Positions 53,262-62,780 are shown, counted from the first letter of the stretch. The stretch is DNA of 64,000 nt from Aquiflexum gelatinilyticum (GCF_024741135.1 NZ_JANSUY010000014.1:144586-208585); one strand, 5' to 3'. Notes: generated by a model not told the origin, from the sequence alone. Translations and numbers: made by a program.

Positions 53262-54977
53262 TTAATGTGAATCTCTTTTGACTTCAGGGCCCGAGGCGCC
53301 TTTGAGAAAATCAAAATCTACACCTTCGTGGGCCTGGGTCACGTTTTGGATAAACATATTGACATAGCCACGGTCATATCCAAGTTGCAATGGCTGAAAA
53401 GATACTCTCCTTTTTGCCAGTTCCTCGTCCGAAACTTCCAAATTCAATGTCCGGTTTGGTACATCGAGTTGGATCCAATCCCCATTTTGCACCAAGGCAA
53501 GATTTCCTCCAACAGCTGATTCGGGGGAAACGTGAAGCACCACGGTACCGTATCCGGTTCCACTCATCCTGCCATCCGAAATCCTCACCATGTCTTTCAC
53601 TCCCTGTTGGATGATTTTCATCGGTAGTTGCATATTGCCTACTTCAGGCATGCCGGGGTAGCCTCTTGGCCCGACATTTTTCAGCACCAAAACAGAATCC
53701 GGTGTGACATCAAGATCCGGATCATCCAGTCTTTTCTTATAATCATCTATGTCTTCAAATACCACCGCTTGACCTCGATGCTGAAGAAGTGAGGGAGTCG
53801 CGGCAGAAGGTTTCAAAACTGCTCCTTCAGGACAAAGATTGCCTTTCAGGACGGCAATGCCTGATTCTGGTTTGAAGGGTTTTTCCAAAGTACCGATCAG
53901 GTTTCTGTCCCAGCATTCTGCGTTCAGGACGTTTTCGCCGAGTTTCTTCCCATTCGCGGTGATGGTATCGAGGTGCAATAAGGAAGAAACTTCCCGCATC
54001 ACAGCAGGCAATCCGCCGGCATAGAAGAGGTCTTCCACAAAATTTTCCCCGGATGGCTGCACATTGGCTATCAAAGGAATATGGGAAGAGAATTTGTCAA
54101 AGTCATCAATATTCAGTTCTACTCCGATCCGACCAGCAATAGCCAAAAGGTGGAGGATGAAATTGGTAGAACCACCCAAAGCGGCGTTGACCATGATGGC
54201 ATTTTCAAAGGATTTTCTGGTTAGGATGTCGGTCATCTTGAGGTCTTCTTTGACCATCTCCACAATCCTGATTCCTGACATATGGGCAAGGACCTTCCTC
54301 CTAGAATCCGCTGCCGGAATGGTAGCATTGTCGGGTAAGGCCAAGCCTAGGGATTCCACCATCGCAGCCATCGTGGAGGCTGTTCCCATTGGGGCGCAGT
54401 GTCCCTGCGACCTGGCCATGGCAGCTTCTGCTGCGGTGAAATCTTCCTGAGAGAGTTCTCCTTTTTTGAATTCTTCAGCAAATCTCCAAAGGTCAGAAGT
54501 ACCTATTTTTCTTCCTTTGAATCTTCCGGCGAGCATCGGTCCACCCGAGACTACGATGGTGGGCAAATTGACACTGGCGGCGCCCATGACTAGAGATGGT
54601 GTCGTTTTGTCACAACCGCACATCAGGACTACACCGTCCATGGGATTGGCGCGGATGCTTTCCTCCACGTCCATGCTGGCGAGATTTCGGAATAGCATGG
54701 CGGTCGGTTTGATGGAGCATTCGCCCAATGACATTACCGGAAATTCCAATGGAAATCCACCGGCTTCCCAGATTCCCCGCTTGAGAGCTTCGGCAAGTTC
54801 GCGGAAATGTGCATTACAGGGTGTGAGTTCGGAGTAGGTATTGCAGATGCCGATGACCGGCCTGCCTTCGAAAAGGTGGTGGGGAAATCCCTGGTTTTTC
54901 ATCCATGCGCGATAGATAAAGCCGTCTTTTCCTTTGCGGCCAAACCACTCTTGGCTGCGCAATTTCTTTTCTTCCAT
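53262..54977 (-). CDS. IlvD/Edd-family sugar-acid dehydratase
   Basis: 571 aa. The N-terminal KLRSQEWFGRKGKDGFIY is typical of the L-arabinonate/D-xylonate/L-fuconate dehydratase branch, distinct from biosynthetic IlvD. Fe-S ligands are in GICNTYSELTPCNAH, MCGCDKTTPS and GHCAPMGTAS. It removes water from a sugar acid to give a 2-keto-3-deoxy acid. Pathway context is thin: only the adjacent SDR is near; no aldolase or lactonase. The sugar is inferred from family membership, not from sequence. Confidence 0.85.
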   Translation of the reverse strand: MEEKKLRSQEWFGRKGKDGFIYRAWMKNQGFPHHLFEGRPVIGICNTYSELTPCNAHFRELAEALKRGIWEAGGFPLEFPVMSLGECSIKPTAMLFRNLASMDVEESIRANPMDGVVLMCGCDKTTPSLVMGAASVNLPTIVVSGGPMLAGRFKGRKIGTSDLWRFAEEFKKGELSQEDFTAAEAAMARSQGHCAPMGTASTMAAMVESLGLALPDNATIPAADSRRKVLAHMSGIRIVEMVKEDLKMTDILTRKSFENAIMVNAALGGSTNFILHLLAIAGRIGVELNIDDFDKFSSHIPLIANVQPSGENFVEDLFYAGGLPAVMREVSSLLHLDTITANGKKLGENVLNAECWDRNLIGTLEKPFKPESGIAVLKGNLCPEGAVLKPSAATPSLLQHRGQAVVFEDIDDYKKRLDDPDLDVTPDSVLVLKNVGPRGYPGMPEVGNMQLPMKIIQQGVKDMVRISDGRMSGTGYGTVVLHVSPESAVGGNLALVQNGDWIQLDVPNRTLNLEVSDEELAKRRVSFQPLQLGYDRGYVNMFIQNVTQAHEGVDFDFLKGASGPEVKRDSH

Positions 54978-55284
54978 GACAATGGGTTTATTGGTTTGAA
55001 TTGGAGGAGAATTTAGGAAATGTTTTGGAGGAAATGGAAAAGAAAATCAAAAATGTGACCTGCGGAAACAAATGTATATTTAGCATGCGCTTCATATTTT
55101 CTATTGTTGACTATTCATATTTCAATATCAGTTGGTAAAGAAAAAAATCTCAAAATGGAAATAAAGAGATAAGTATAATACATAATTGAACCTTGAAAAT
55201 AACAAGTATTGGTTATTTATATCCTTAGTAATATTCCTTAGTTTTAAGCGTTTGAAGATTAAACCCAAGACTAGGATCCGCATT
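54978..55284. other. AT-rich divergent spacer
   Basis: About 300 bases between divergent genes. I see no repeat, RNA or ORF worth noting; promoter sites for both genes probably lie here. Confidence 0.5.
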
Positions 55285-56418
55285 ATGAAAAGTTCAACCC
55301 GTTTTCCGATTCTTTTGATCTTCATTGGCATCTTTTCTTTTTTTTCCTGTAGCACATTTGAAACCCCAAAAGAAGAAGTGGCTGTTTTTTGGAAACAGTC
55401 GCTAAGTTTCCAAGAAGGACTTACCCATGCCAAAGAAATCAACGGAAAGCTGTATACAGCGTCTAAGACCAGAATATACAGTGAGGCGACCCTATTTGGA
55501 ATAAACAAACATTCTGATCTCAGTGCTTTTTTACCTGACAACTTCCTCTATAGGCTTCCCATCTCGGACCAACTCATGGCCACCATCAATTCCGATGAGC
55601 TTATCCTTTTGCCGATTGGAAAACCTTTTGAAGAAGATGCCCTTGTCATCAAGATGAAGGATCTTGATCAGGGATTTTATGATTTCAAACAAATTGTTTC
55701 CGGGTATGGTGATCAGATTGGTATTGATTCAAAAGGCCACGTGCTGGTACCCTATGGTGCACCAAAAAGTCCCGGAGTATCAAAATACACCCCTAATTTC
55801 CTTTGGCTCAAGACAGCTGTCATTGACGGCAAGGTTGAGATATTGGAACAGAAACTAATCAAAGAGGAATTTTTCGATGATTGGGTAACAATAAATGGTT
55901 TTAAAGTATTTGAAAACTTCATGCGGGTCACGATCGGAAATAAGACTTTTGATTTTGACCAAAGCGGAAATATGGAACTGCGTTTTGAATTTTATACCAA
56001 ATCTGTACAGGTAGGAAATGACATCATCACTTTTGAAGGCGATGGATGGGAAACATTCCCCTTGAAGGTTTACAAGTCTGACCTGTCGGGAAAAAATCCT
56101 GAGTTGATAGGTACTTATAATTCCGGCCAAGTTTCCAATGAAGACAGAAGGCGTATTGGGATTACTTTTGATAACCTTTCAAGTATAAACGACACCATTG
56201 TCCTGATCGAAGGGGAATCAATTTTCCGTCTGTCCATGAATGATAAAACTATCAAATTGTTCCCGCTCGATAATGTAGGCTTGATAGGAACCAATATCAC
56301 CTCGATTAGTCTGCTTGACGATTCAACAGTCTTCGTTACCACAAACTGTGAGGCTAGAGACAAAAACTGCGGTGGCGGATACTACAAACCTCTTGATAAG
56401 TTTTTAACTCCTAGGTAA
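55285..56418 (+). CDS. Unknown lipoprotein, propeller-like
   Basis: 377 aa from the ATG at 55285, where the lipoprotein signal (ILLIFIGIFSFFSC) starts; the frame upstream is not coding-like. The body has short repeated beta motifs (VVSGYGDQIG-like, INGKLYTASKTRIY, LPISDQLMATINSDE, FDFDQSGNMEL), resembling beta-propeller secreted proteins. Near the C-terminus a cysteine pair (CEARDKNCGGGYY) probably forms a disulfide. Not recognised as a named family. A strong terminator follows. Confidence 0.65.
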   Translation: MKSSTRFPILLIFIGIFSFFSCSTFETPKEEVAVFWKQSLSFQEGLTHAKEINGKLYTASKTRIYSEATLFGINKHSDLSAFLPDNFLYRLPISDQLMATINSDELILLPIGKPFEEDALVIKMKDLDQGFYDFKQIVSGYGDQIGIDSKGHVLVPYGAPKSPGVSKYTPNFLWLKTAVIDGKVEILEQKLIKEEFFDDWVTINGFKVFENFMRVTIGNKTFDFDQSGNMELRFEFYTKSVQVGNDIITFEGDGWETFPLKVYKSDLSGKNPELIGTYNSGQVSNEDRRRIGITFDNLSSINDTIVLIEGESIFRLSMNDKTIKLFPLDNVGLIGTNITSISLLDDSTVFVTTNCEARDKNCGGGYYKPLDKFLTPR

Positions 56419-56424
56419 TGGCAA

Positions 56425-56456
56425 AAAAAAACCTGAGTGATGAGCTCAGGTTTTTT
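56425..56456 (+). terminator. Terminator of the lipoprotein gene
   Basis: AAACCTGAG and CTCAGGTTT pair around TGATGAG with a T-run following and an A-run before it; it can also end the convergent murA transcript. Confidence 0.9.
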
Positions 56457-56484
56457 CTATCCTGTTATTTATGTTTGTTTTCGA

Positions 56485-56541
56485 AAAGCAACTTTTCAAC
56501 CTTCCAACCTTCCAACCTTTTAATTTTTCAATCTTCCAATT
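56485..56541. repeat. Short-period CAACCTTC repeats
   Basis: The pattern CAACCTTCCAACCTTCCAAC recurs with variants (TTTTCAATCTTCC, TTTACAATCTTTCAATCTC) from 56492 to 56559, running into the end of murA. It matches the wording of the spacers at 9940-9964 and 40478-40503. Confidence 0.65.
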
Positions 56542-57846
56542 TTACAATCTTTCAATCTCTGCCCCTATCGCATTCAGCCTCTTGTCGATAAATTGATACC
56601 CGCGGTCGATCTGCTCGATATTGTCAATGATAGAAGTACCTTCTGCAGAAAGTGCTGCGATCAATAACGAAACTCCAGCTCTGATATCAGGTGAAGTCAT
56701 GCGGATTCCTCTAAGTGGGTATTTTCGATCCAATCCGATGACAGTAGCCCTGTGTGGATCGCAAAGGATAATCTGTGCACCCATATCGATCAGCTTATCG
56801 ACAAAGAAGAGACGGCTTTCGAACATCTTCTGATGTACCAAAACAGTTCCTTTAGCCTGTGTAGCCGTGACCAAAATGATACTCAGCAAATCAGGCGTGA
56901 ATCCCGGCCAAATCGCATCGGCGACAGTCAGGATTGATCCGTCAATGAAGGTTTCGATTTCATAATGCTTCTGTGCAGGGATAAAAATATCATCTCCACG
57001 GAATTCCATTTTGATCCCCATCCTTTTGAAAGTATCGGGAATGATCCCCAATCTGTGGATTTGGGCATCTTTGATGGTGATCTCTGATTGGGTCATGGCA
57101 GCAAGGCCAATAAATGATCCGATCTCAATCATATCGGGAAGCATGGTATGTTCTGTGCCTTTGAGAGATTTGACTCCTTCGATATGCAAAAGGTTGGAAC
57201 CCACGCCGGTGATTTTTGCACCCATACGGTTGAGCATATCGCAAAGCTGCTGCAGGTAAGGTTCGCAGGCAGCGTTGTAAATGGTGGTTTTGCCTTCCGC
57301 CATTACGGCTGCCATCACGATATTAGCAGTTCCGGTCACGGACGCCTCATCCAATAGCATGTAGGCACCTTTCAGGTTTTTGCCATCGATATGAAAAATC
57401 TCTCTTTTGCTGTCGTAGTGGAATTCTGCTCCGAGTTTTTGGAAGCCGTAAAAGTGTGTATCCATCCTCCTTCTGCCGATTTTGTCACCTCCGGGCTTAG
57501 ATAATCTTCCATGTCCAAATCTTCCCAAAAGTGGCCCTAGGATCATCACAGAACCTCTGAGTGCTGATGCTTTTTTTAGGAAATCATCCGTATCGAGGTA
57601 CTTCAGGTCAACATTATCTGCTTGAAAAGTATAAGATTCTGGTCCGATTTTTTCCACTTTTACACCCATGTCTCCAAGGAGTTCTATGAGCTTATTGACA
57701 TCCCTGATGTCGGGGATTTTGTGGATGGTGATTTTGTCGGGAGAAAGGAGCACCGCGCAAAGGATCTGGAGTGCTTCGTTTTTGGCACCTTGAGGGATAA
57801 TTTCACCCTTCAGTTTGAGGCCGCCTTTTACTTTGAATGATGACAT
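56542..57846 (-). CDS. murA: UDP-N-acetylglucosamine 1-carboxyvinyltransferase, Asp-type
   Basis: 434 aa. It transfers enolpyruvate from PEP to UDP-GlcNAc, the first step committed to peptidoglycan. Lysine KNEAL near residue 23 is present. The loop is LSKPGGDKIGRRRMDTHF: the residue equivalent to the catalytic/fosfomycin-target Cys115 of E. coli is Asp (codon at 57484-57486). Asp here is known to keep activity and give fosfomycin insensitivity in other bacteria. The start ATG is directly after the DUF4290 stop (TAAATG). Full length. Confidence 0.96.
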   Translation of the reverse strand: MSSFKVKGGLKLKGEIIPQGAKNEALQILCAVLLSPDKITIHKIPDIRDVNKLIELLGDMGVKVEKIGPESYTFQADNVDLKYLDTDDFLKKASALRGSVMILGPLLGRFGHGRLSKPGGDKIGRRRMDTHFYGFQKLGAEFHYDSKREIFHIDGKNLKGAYMLLDEASVTGTANIVMAAVMAEGKTTIYNAACEPYLQQLCDMLNRMGAKITGVGSNLLHIEGVKSLKGTEHTMLPDMIEIGSFIGLAAMTQSEITIKDAQIHRLGIIPDTFKRMGIKMEFRGDDIFIPAQKHYEIETFIDGSILTVADAIWPGFTPDLLSIILVTATQAKGTVLVHQKMFESRLFFVDKLIDMGAQIILCDPHRATVIGLDRKYPLRGIRMTSPDIRAGVSLLIAALSAEGTSIIDNIEQIDRGYQFIDKRLNAIGAEIERL

Positions 57847-58518
57847 TTATCTACGCTTTTTATGGCCGCCATTGTTTCTTCTTCTTTCATTGCCTCCGCT
57901 AAATTTCCTGCGGTTGTTGTTGGAATTAGCTTCAGGCTCTGAGGGCAATTTGAAATCTCTTCTTGTATTGGTTTCGAAAAGCCCCATTTCTCTCACTTTC
58001 TCAAGGTCAATGTGCAGTTTGCCTTTGGAAAGTGTTTTGATGTCATCCAAAATGATTCCGTCATCGAAGTTTTCTCTGTTCCAAGTAGAATGAAAACTTC
58101 GCATCAACTGGCCGATGTAGATGATCGCAGCTTCCTGCTCCTCATCATCCTCGATTTCAACAGCCTTTTCGATCAGTTTTTCAATGTTTCTGCCGTAATG
58201 CTTGAATTTGATTTCCCCTTTTGGATAACCGATTGGAGCTGGCTTTTTATAGAGCAATTCCCTTTGGGGGCTTGGATAAGGCCCATCCACATCTAAAGCG
58301 AAATCAGACATGATATGCAGGTCATCCCAAATCTTTTGGTCGTTCTCTGCTTTCATGGATGGGTTGAGCTGCTTGACCATCTCTACCAAAAGGTAGGCAC
58401 TTTGGGTGCGCTTTTCCCGGTCTTCCATTTCGGAAATGTAAATGGAAAGACGTTGGATGTTTTTTCCGTATTCTTTCAATATGACTGAATGCTTATCGGT
58501 AATTTCTTGATTGCTCAT
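57847..58518 (-). CDS. DUF4290 protein
   Basis: 223 aa. The family signature KEYGKNIQRLSIYISEMEDREKR-type start and FKHYGRNIEKLIEKAVEIED are seen. The C-terminal ~30 residues are low-complexity and strongly basic: Asn, Arg, Gly and Lys rich (RRKFSGGNERRRNNGG, then HKKRR), like an RNA-binding or cell-wall interacting tail. The gene abuts murA with no gap and is the first of a likely two-gene operon, a combination I recall in Bacteroidota. Function not established; cell-wall or translation-linked roles are guesses. Confidence 0.85.
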   Translation of the reverse strand: MSNQEITDKHSVILKEYGKNIQRLSIYISEMEDREKRTQSAYLLVEMVKQLNPSMKAENDQKIWDDLHIMSDFALDVDGPYPSPQRELLYKKPAPIGYPKGEIKFKHYGRNIEKLIEKAVEIEDDEEQEAAIIYIGQLMRSFHSTWNRENFDDGIILDDIKTLSKGKLHIDLEKVREMGLFETNTRRDFKLPSEPEANSNNNRRKFSGGNERRRNNGGHKKRR

Positions 58519-58574
58519 GTTGTCTCCCGTTGGTACGATTGTTAAAGTAAAAAAACTTTTTTTGGGGGAATGTT

Positions 58575-60827
58575 CTATTCGATGATTCGAAGCTTCGCAA
58601 AGCTAAGTAATAATGTCTTCTCTCCAAAATTATCAAATTGAATGCTCGCTTTTCTGTTGATTCCTTCGGTTTCTATTTTGTTCACCAAGCCAAAACCGAA
58701 TTTTGGATGTTCAACTTTGGCTCCTTCCTGGAGGTTATTGGTGTTTGAAGGTTTGAAATCAGGGCTTGGTGTATGGATTTTGGCGGTGGTCATCGGTCTT
58801 TGACTTTGGTTTTTGATTCCCACAAAACCTGATTTTCCTTCACTTGACTCATTTCTCAATGCTCCTGCAAGAGCAGAAGTCATCCTTTTATTGACTTTGA
58901 TGCACATCGGATCGACTTCTTCCAAGAACCGGCTCGGTTCACAATTAAGCAACCTGCCAAACCTGTAACGTGTCAGTGCATAGGTCAAATACAATTTGTC
59001 CATTGCCCTGGTGGAAGCTACATAGAAAAGCCTTCTTTCTTCCTCCAAGTCTTCCCTGCTCTGCATCATCATCTGGGAGGGGAATAGGTCCTCTTCCATG
59101 CCTACAACAAAAACCTGCTTGAATTCCAAGCCTTTGGAAGAGTGGATTGTCATCAAAGTGACAGAATCCGTAGTGTCCTTATTTCGATCATTGTCAGTCA
59201 GAAGCGCGATTTCCTGAAGGAAAGCCCCTAAGCTTTTTTCGGGATTTTCAGGATTGTCGACATATTCTTTGATCGCATTGAGCAATTCCTGTACGTTTTC
59301 GTAGCGGTTAAGCCCTTCGATGGTTTTGTCTTCATAAAGATCCTTCAGCAAGCCTGACTGCTTTGCTATGCTGGAAGCGGCTTCGAAAGCGTCTTTTCTT
59401 TCCACCTCGATCCCAAAACTTTTGATCATCGTGCAGAAATCATCCACTGTGTTGGCGGCTCGGCCACCCAAAAAACTTGAGGAATTTTGGATAACATGCC
59501 AAAGTGGAATATCGTGGTCATAGGCTGCAACCAATATTTTTTCTACTGTCGTATCTCCGATTCCTCTTTTGGGATAGTTGATGATCCGCTTAAATGCTTC
59601 CTCATCTTCATGGTTGACCACAAAACGGAGATAGGCCAAAAGGTCTTTTATTTCCTTTCTTTGGTAAAATGACAACCCGCCCACGATTTTGTAGGTGATG
59701 TTCATTTTCCTCAAGGCTTCTTCTATCGACCTGGATTGGGAGTTGGTGCGGTAAAGTACAGCAAAGTCGCTGTTGTTGAGTTTTTTGTTGTTTTTCTCTT
59801 CAAAAATTGTCGTAGCCACCAACCTTCCTTCCTCATTATCCGAGCTGGCTTTGATCAGTTCAATCAGGTCACCTTCGGTATTTTGCGTCCAGATGTCTTT
59901 CTTCAACTGTGCTTTGTTTTTGGCAATAATGCTGTTGGCAGCTTGTACGATATTTTTTGTAGAGCGGTAATTTTGCTCCAGTTTTACCACAAACAGATCA
60001 GGGTAATCTTTTTCAAAATTCAAGATATTCTGGATGTCCGCACCTCGGAAGGCGTAAATACTCTGCGCATCGTCACCGACCACACATATGTTTTGGTGGA
60101 CTGCAGCCAGCTTTTTAGTAATAAGGTACTGGGAGACATTGGTGTCCTGAAACTCATCCACCATCACATACTTGAAGCGTTGCTGGTATTTGTTGAGCAC
60201 ATCAAGATGGTCTCTGAAAAGAATGTTCGTATTAAAAAGTAAATCGTCAAAATCCATTGCGCCGGAGCGAAAGAGTCGCTTTTGGTAGTTTTTGTAGATT
60301 TCTCCCATGCGGGGTTTCATTGCTGCATCATCGTCAGACTTGATGTAGGGATCGTTGAGGTAAGTTTCCCATGCAATCAGCCTGTTTTTGGCGCCGGAAA
60401 TTCTAGACAATACTGTACTTGGTTTGTACACCTTATCATCGAGTTTCATTTCCTTGACAATTGTCCTGATCAACGATTTGCTGTCGTCGGTGTCATAGAT
60501 GGTGAAGTTGGAGGGATAACCGATTTTGTCAGCTTCTACCCTGAGAATTTTCGCAAATGTGGAGTGAAAAGTCCCCATCCAGGTATTGCGGGCATCGAGT
60601 CCTATGAGTTTTTCGATGCGGAGTTTCATTTCCGCTGCCGCTTTGTTGGTAAAAGTAAGGGATAGGATATTGAAAGGATCGACTCCTTTGGCGTGGATCA
60701 GGTGTGCAATCCGGTAAGTGAGTACCCTTGTCTTTCCTGAACCCGCGCCTGCGATGATCATCACCGGGCCATCTGTTCGTTCTACTGCTTCTCTTTGGGG
60801 GGGATTGAGTCCTTTTAAATAATCCAT
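58575..60827 (-). CDS. UvrD/PcrA-type superfamily 1 DNA helicase
   Basis: 750 aa. Motifs: IAGAGSGKTRVLTYRI (Walker A), VMVDEFQDTN (II), GDDAQSIYAFRGA (III), KLEQNYRST (IV), VTLMTIHSSKGLEFKQVFV (V) and RLFYVASTRAMDKLYL (VI). The C-terminal ~100 residues include a Tudor-like end (EHPKFGFGLVNKIETEG) found in PcrA/UvrD that contacts RNA polymerase. 3'-5' helicase in repair and replication. Standing alone as far as the strand shows. Confidence 0.94.
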   Translation of the reverse strand: MDYLKGLNPPQREAVERTDGPVMIIAGAGSGKTRVLTYRIAHLIHAKGVDPFNILSLTFTNKAAAEMKLRIEKLIGLDARNTWMGTFHSTFAKILRVEADKIGYPSNFTIYDTDDSKSLIRTIVKEMKLDDKVYKPSTVLSRISGAKNRLIAWETYLNDPYIKSDDDAAMKPRMGEIYKNYQKRLFRSGAMDFDDLLFNTNILFRDHLDVLNKYQQRFKYVMVDEFQDTNVSQYLITKKLAAVHQNICVVGDDAQSIYAFRGADIQNILNFEKDYPDLFVVKLEQNYRSTKNIVQAANSIIAKNKAQLKKDIWTQNTEGDLIELIKASSDNEEGRLVATTIFEEKNNKKLNNSDFAVLYRTNSQSRSIEEALRKMNITYKIVGGLSFYQRKEIKDLLAYLRFVVNHEDEEAFKRIINYPKRGIGDTTVEKILVAAYDHDIPLWHVIQNSSSFLGGRAANTVDDFCTMIKSFGIEVERKDAFEAASSIAKQSGLLKDLYEDKTIEGLNRYENVQELLNAIKEYVDNPENPEKSLGAFLQEIALLTDNDRNKDTTDSVTLMTIHSSKGLEFKQVFVVGMEEDLFPSQMMMQSREDLEEERRLFYVASTRAMDKLYLTYALTRYRFGRLLNCEPSRFLEEVDPMCIKVNKRMTSALAGALRNESSEGKSGFVGIKNQSQRPMTTAKIHTPSPDFKPSNTNNLQEGAKVEHPKFGFGLVNKIETEGINRKASIQFDNFGEKTLLLSFAKLRIIE

Positions 60828-60889
60828 GCGTCAATTAAATCCAACAAGTCGCAAAGTTAGGGATTTTGGGTGGGCAAAGGAAATTAAGT

Positions 60890-61723
60890 TTACTTCCACC
60901 GGTTGTGGCTCCAGAGATAGATCTCAGGTTGTTCGCGGATTCCTTTTTCGGTCCGTCGGATAAATTCGTCGGTGATGCTATTTGGCTCATCCTGCGAGTA
61001 GGGAGGTTCACTCATCAGTTGATAAGAAATGATATAATGACCCCTTTTTGGCCTTTCCATTTTTACATAAAAGACCGCATACCCATATCTTTTCGCGAGT
61101 TTTTCGGGTCCTTCAAAAAAAGCCGTTTCCCTGTTCATAAACCTGGCAGTATACCTTTTTTCTGATTTTCCTGGTCTTTGGTCGGCAGCTAGGCCAATAA
61201 TCCTTGGGACTTTTCTTTTTTCAAGGAAATTTCTGCTGAAACTTGACTTTTCTACAAGAGTACCTCCAAATCTCCCCCTGATAGCCATCATCAGGTTATT
61301 AAAAGTTTTATTTGATAGCTGGGAATAGGTTGTTTCCAATCTGGAGTCAACCAAGGCATTGAATCCTACTACAAAAGCTTCCCAATTGATGAAATGTCCG
61401 CTGACCATGATGACAGTTTCACCATTTTCCACTCTTTTTGAAAGCATGTTGCCACCTTTGATCTGAAGCATTCTGGCAAGTTCCTTTTTGTCAATCGTGT
61501 AGAATTTAAGTGTCTCGGCAAACGAATCGGTCAAAGTCCTGAAAAATTTTTTTGCGATGGCTTTCCTTTCGGCCTCGGACTTTTCGGGAAATGAATATGC
61601 AAGGTTCTCAAAGATGACTTTTTGTCTGTATTTCAAAACATGGTATCCAATTAGATAGACCACATCCGTAAAGATATATAATACCCAAAGAGGTAAATAG
61701 GATATCAGTTTGAATAAAAACAT
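60890..61723 (-). CDS. Lysophospholipid/lipid A-type acyltransferase (HtrB/LpxL-like)
   Basis: 277 aa. N-terminal hydrophobic anchor (LISYLPLWVLYIFTDVVYLIGYHVL). The catalytic motif HxxxxE is in MVSGHFINWEAFVVG. The remaining body with LAADQRPGK and TAFFEGPEKLAKRYGY is typical of LpxL/HtrB acyltransferases. It adds a secondary acyl chain to lipid A or acylates other lipids at the inner membrane. Family firm; lipid substrate unproven. Confidence 0.88.
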   Translation of the reverse strand: MFLFKLISYLPLWVLYIFTDVVYLIGYHVLKYRQKVIFENLAYSFPEKSEAERKAIAKKFFRTLTDSFAETLKFYTIDKKELARMLQIKGGNMLSKRVENGETVIMVSGHFINWEAFVVGFNALVDSRLETTYSQLSNKTFNNLMMAIRGRFGGTLVEKSSFSRNFLEKRKVPRIIGLAADQRPGKSEKRYTARFMNRETAFFEGPEKLAKRYGYAVFYVKMERPKRGHYIISYQLMSEPPYSQDEPNSITDEFIRRTEKGIREQPEIYLWSHNRWK

Positions 61724-61830
61724 GCTCTAAACTTGGGTTGAAGAATTTTTGACTTCTTTTCACAAAGCCCAAAATAAGCCAAAAGCAAGGACTTTATTCA
61801 AAAATATTAGTGATAAATTCTTCCATTGAT

Positions 61831-61838
61831 TACTTTTG
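61831..61838 (+). promoter_or_regulatory. Candidate -7 box overlapping the start of the sigma factor gene
   Basis: TACTTTTG matches TAnnTTTG and ends only 7 bases before the ATG at 61845. If active, the mRNA would begin at or next to the start codon, i.e. be leaderless. No good -33 element is seen. Confidence 0.35.
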
Positions 61839-61844
61839 AATCTT

Positions 61845-62438
61845 ATGTCTGAAGTTCAGAGAAAAAAATATTCCGAACAGGAAAAGAGTAAAATCTTCGA
61901 TCAGGAGTTTATGCCAAACATAGACTCGATGTATAATTTTGCCTACAGGTTGACATTTGATGAGGATGATGCCAAGGATCTGGTACAGGATACTTACCTC
62001 AAAGCTTTTAGATTTATCAACTCATTTGAGCAAGGAACCAATGCCAAAGCCTGGCTGTTTCGGATCTTGAAAAATTCCTTTATCAATGATTACAGAAAGA
62101 AGTCAAAACAGCCTGCCAAAATTGATTATCAGGAAGTTGAAACTTATTACAATTCTGATGATGTTGATTACACAAGTACAACTGACCTGAGGGTAGATGC
62201 TGTCAAGGATATGCTCGGTGACGAAATATCCAATGCGCTCAACAGTCTTGCTGTAGATTTCAGGACAGTGATTATTCTCTGTGACCTTGAAGGGTTTACT
62301 TATGAAGAGATGGCCAAGATATTGGATATTCCGATCGGGACCGTAAGGTCAAGATTGCACAGAGCAAGGAACTTATTGAAAGACAAACTGCGTTCCTATG
62401 CGTCGACAATGGGATATGGCACAGATGAAGAGGAATAA
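61845..62438 (+). CDS. RNA polymerase sigma-70 factor, ECF-like
   Basis: 197 aa from the ATG at 61845 (MSEVQRKKYSEQEKS); a TTG 9 bases earlier is the alternative. Region 2 has DAKDLVQDTYLKAFRFINSF and AWLFRILKNSFINDYRKKSK; region 4 has EGFTYEEMAKILDIPIGTVRSRLHRARN (promoter -35 recognition helix). It directs RNA polymerase to a stress-related regulon that cannot be named here. The next gene encodes a cysteine-bearing anti-sigma candidate, in agreement with control by redox or envelope signals. Confidence 0.9.
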   Translation: MSEVQRKKYSEQEKSKIFDQEFMPNIDSMYNFAYRLTFDEDDAKDLVQDTYLKAFRFINSFEQGTNAKAWLFRILKNSFINDYRKKSKQPAKIDYQEVETYYNSDDVDYTSTTDLRVDAVKDMLGDEISNALNSLAVDFRTVIILCDLEGFTYEEMAKILDIPIGTVRSRLHRARNLLKDKLRSYASTMGYGTDEEE

Positions 62439-62507
62439 TGCCTAGTCGGCGCGAATACAAGGAAGGGAAAATTTTATTTAATTTCAGTATATCAAGTAAG
62501 ATTAAAA

Positions 62508-62780
62508 ATGGACGATAATTCAACAACATCTGGAGAAAGGAAGCTTTCGTGTTCTGATGTCAGTAAATGTTTCCAGCTTTTGGAGAGCATTTTAGATGGG
62601 GAAAACATGCCCAATTCGAAGGAAATGCTCAATGAAAAATTGGCCAAATGTGAACCCTGTTTCAAGCATTTTCATTTGGAGCAAGCCATCCGCGATGTTC
62701 TGAAAACAAAATGTACCAAACAAACTGTCCCAAGCGAACTTGAGGCCAGTATCAGAGAGATCATCCAGGATAAAAAATAA
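62508..62780 (+). CDS. Putative anti-sigma factor with atypical zinc motif
   Basis: 90 aa. It begins SGERKLSCSDVSKCFQLLES and has KCEPCFKHFHLEQAIRDVLK followed by KC, matching the anti-sigma (RsrA/mycothiol-type) layout HxxxCxxC with downstream Cys. Here the His four residues before CxxC is replaced by Lys, but extra Cys and His residues are nearby, so metal binding may be altered or lost. Position directly after the sigma gene (69-base gap) is the main argument. It should hold the sigma factor inactive in the cytoplasm. Confidence 0.7.
   Translation: MDDNSTTSGERKLSCSDVSKCFQLLESILDGENMPNSKEMLNEKLAKCEPCFKHFHLEQAIRDVLKTKCTKQTVPSELEASIREIIQDKK

Noticed and set aside
55128..55541. 137-codon minus-strand frame
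   Set aside because: It is antisense to the signal and front of the lipoprotein gene at 55285 and has no features.
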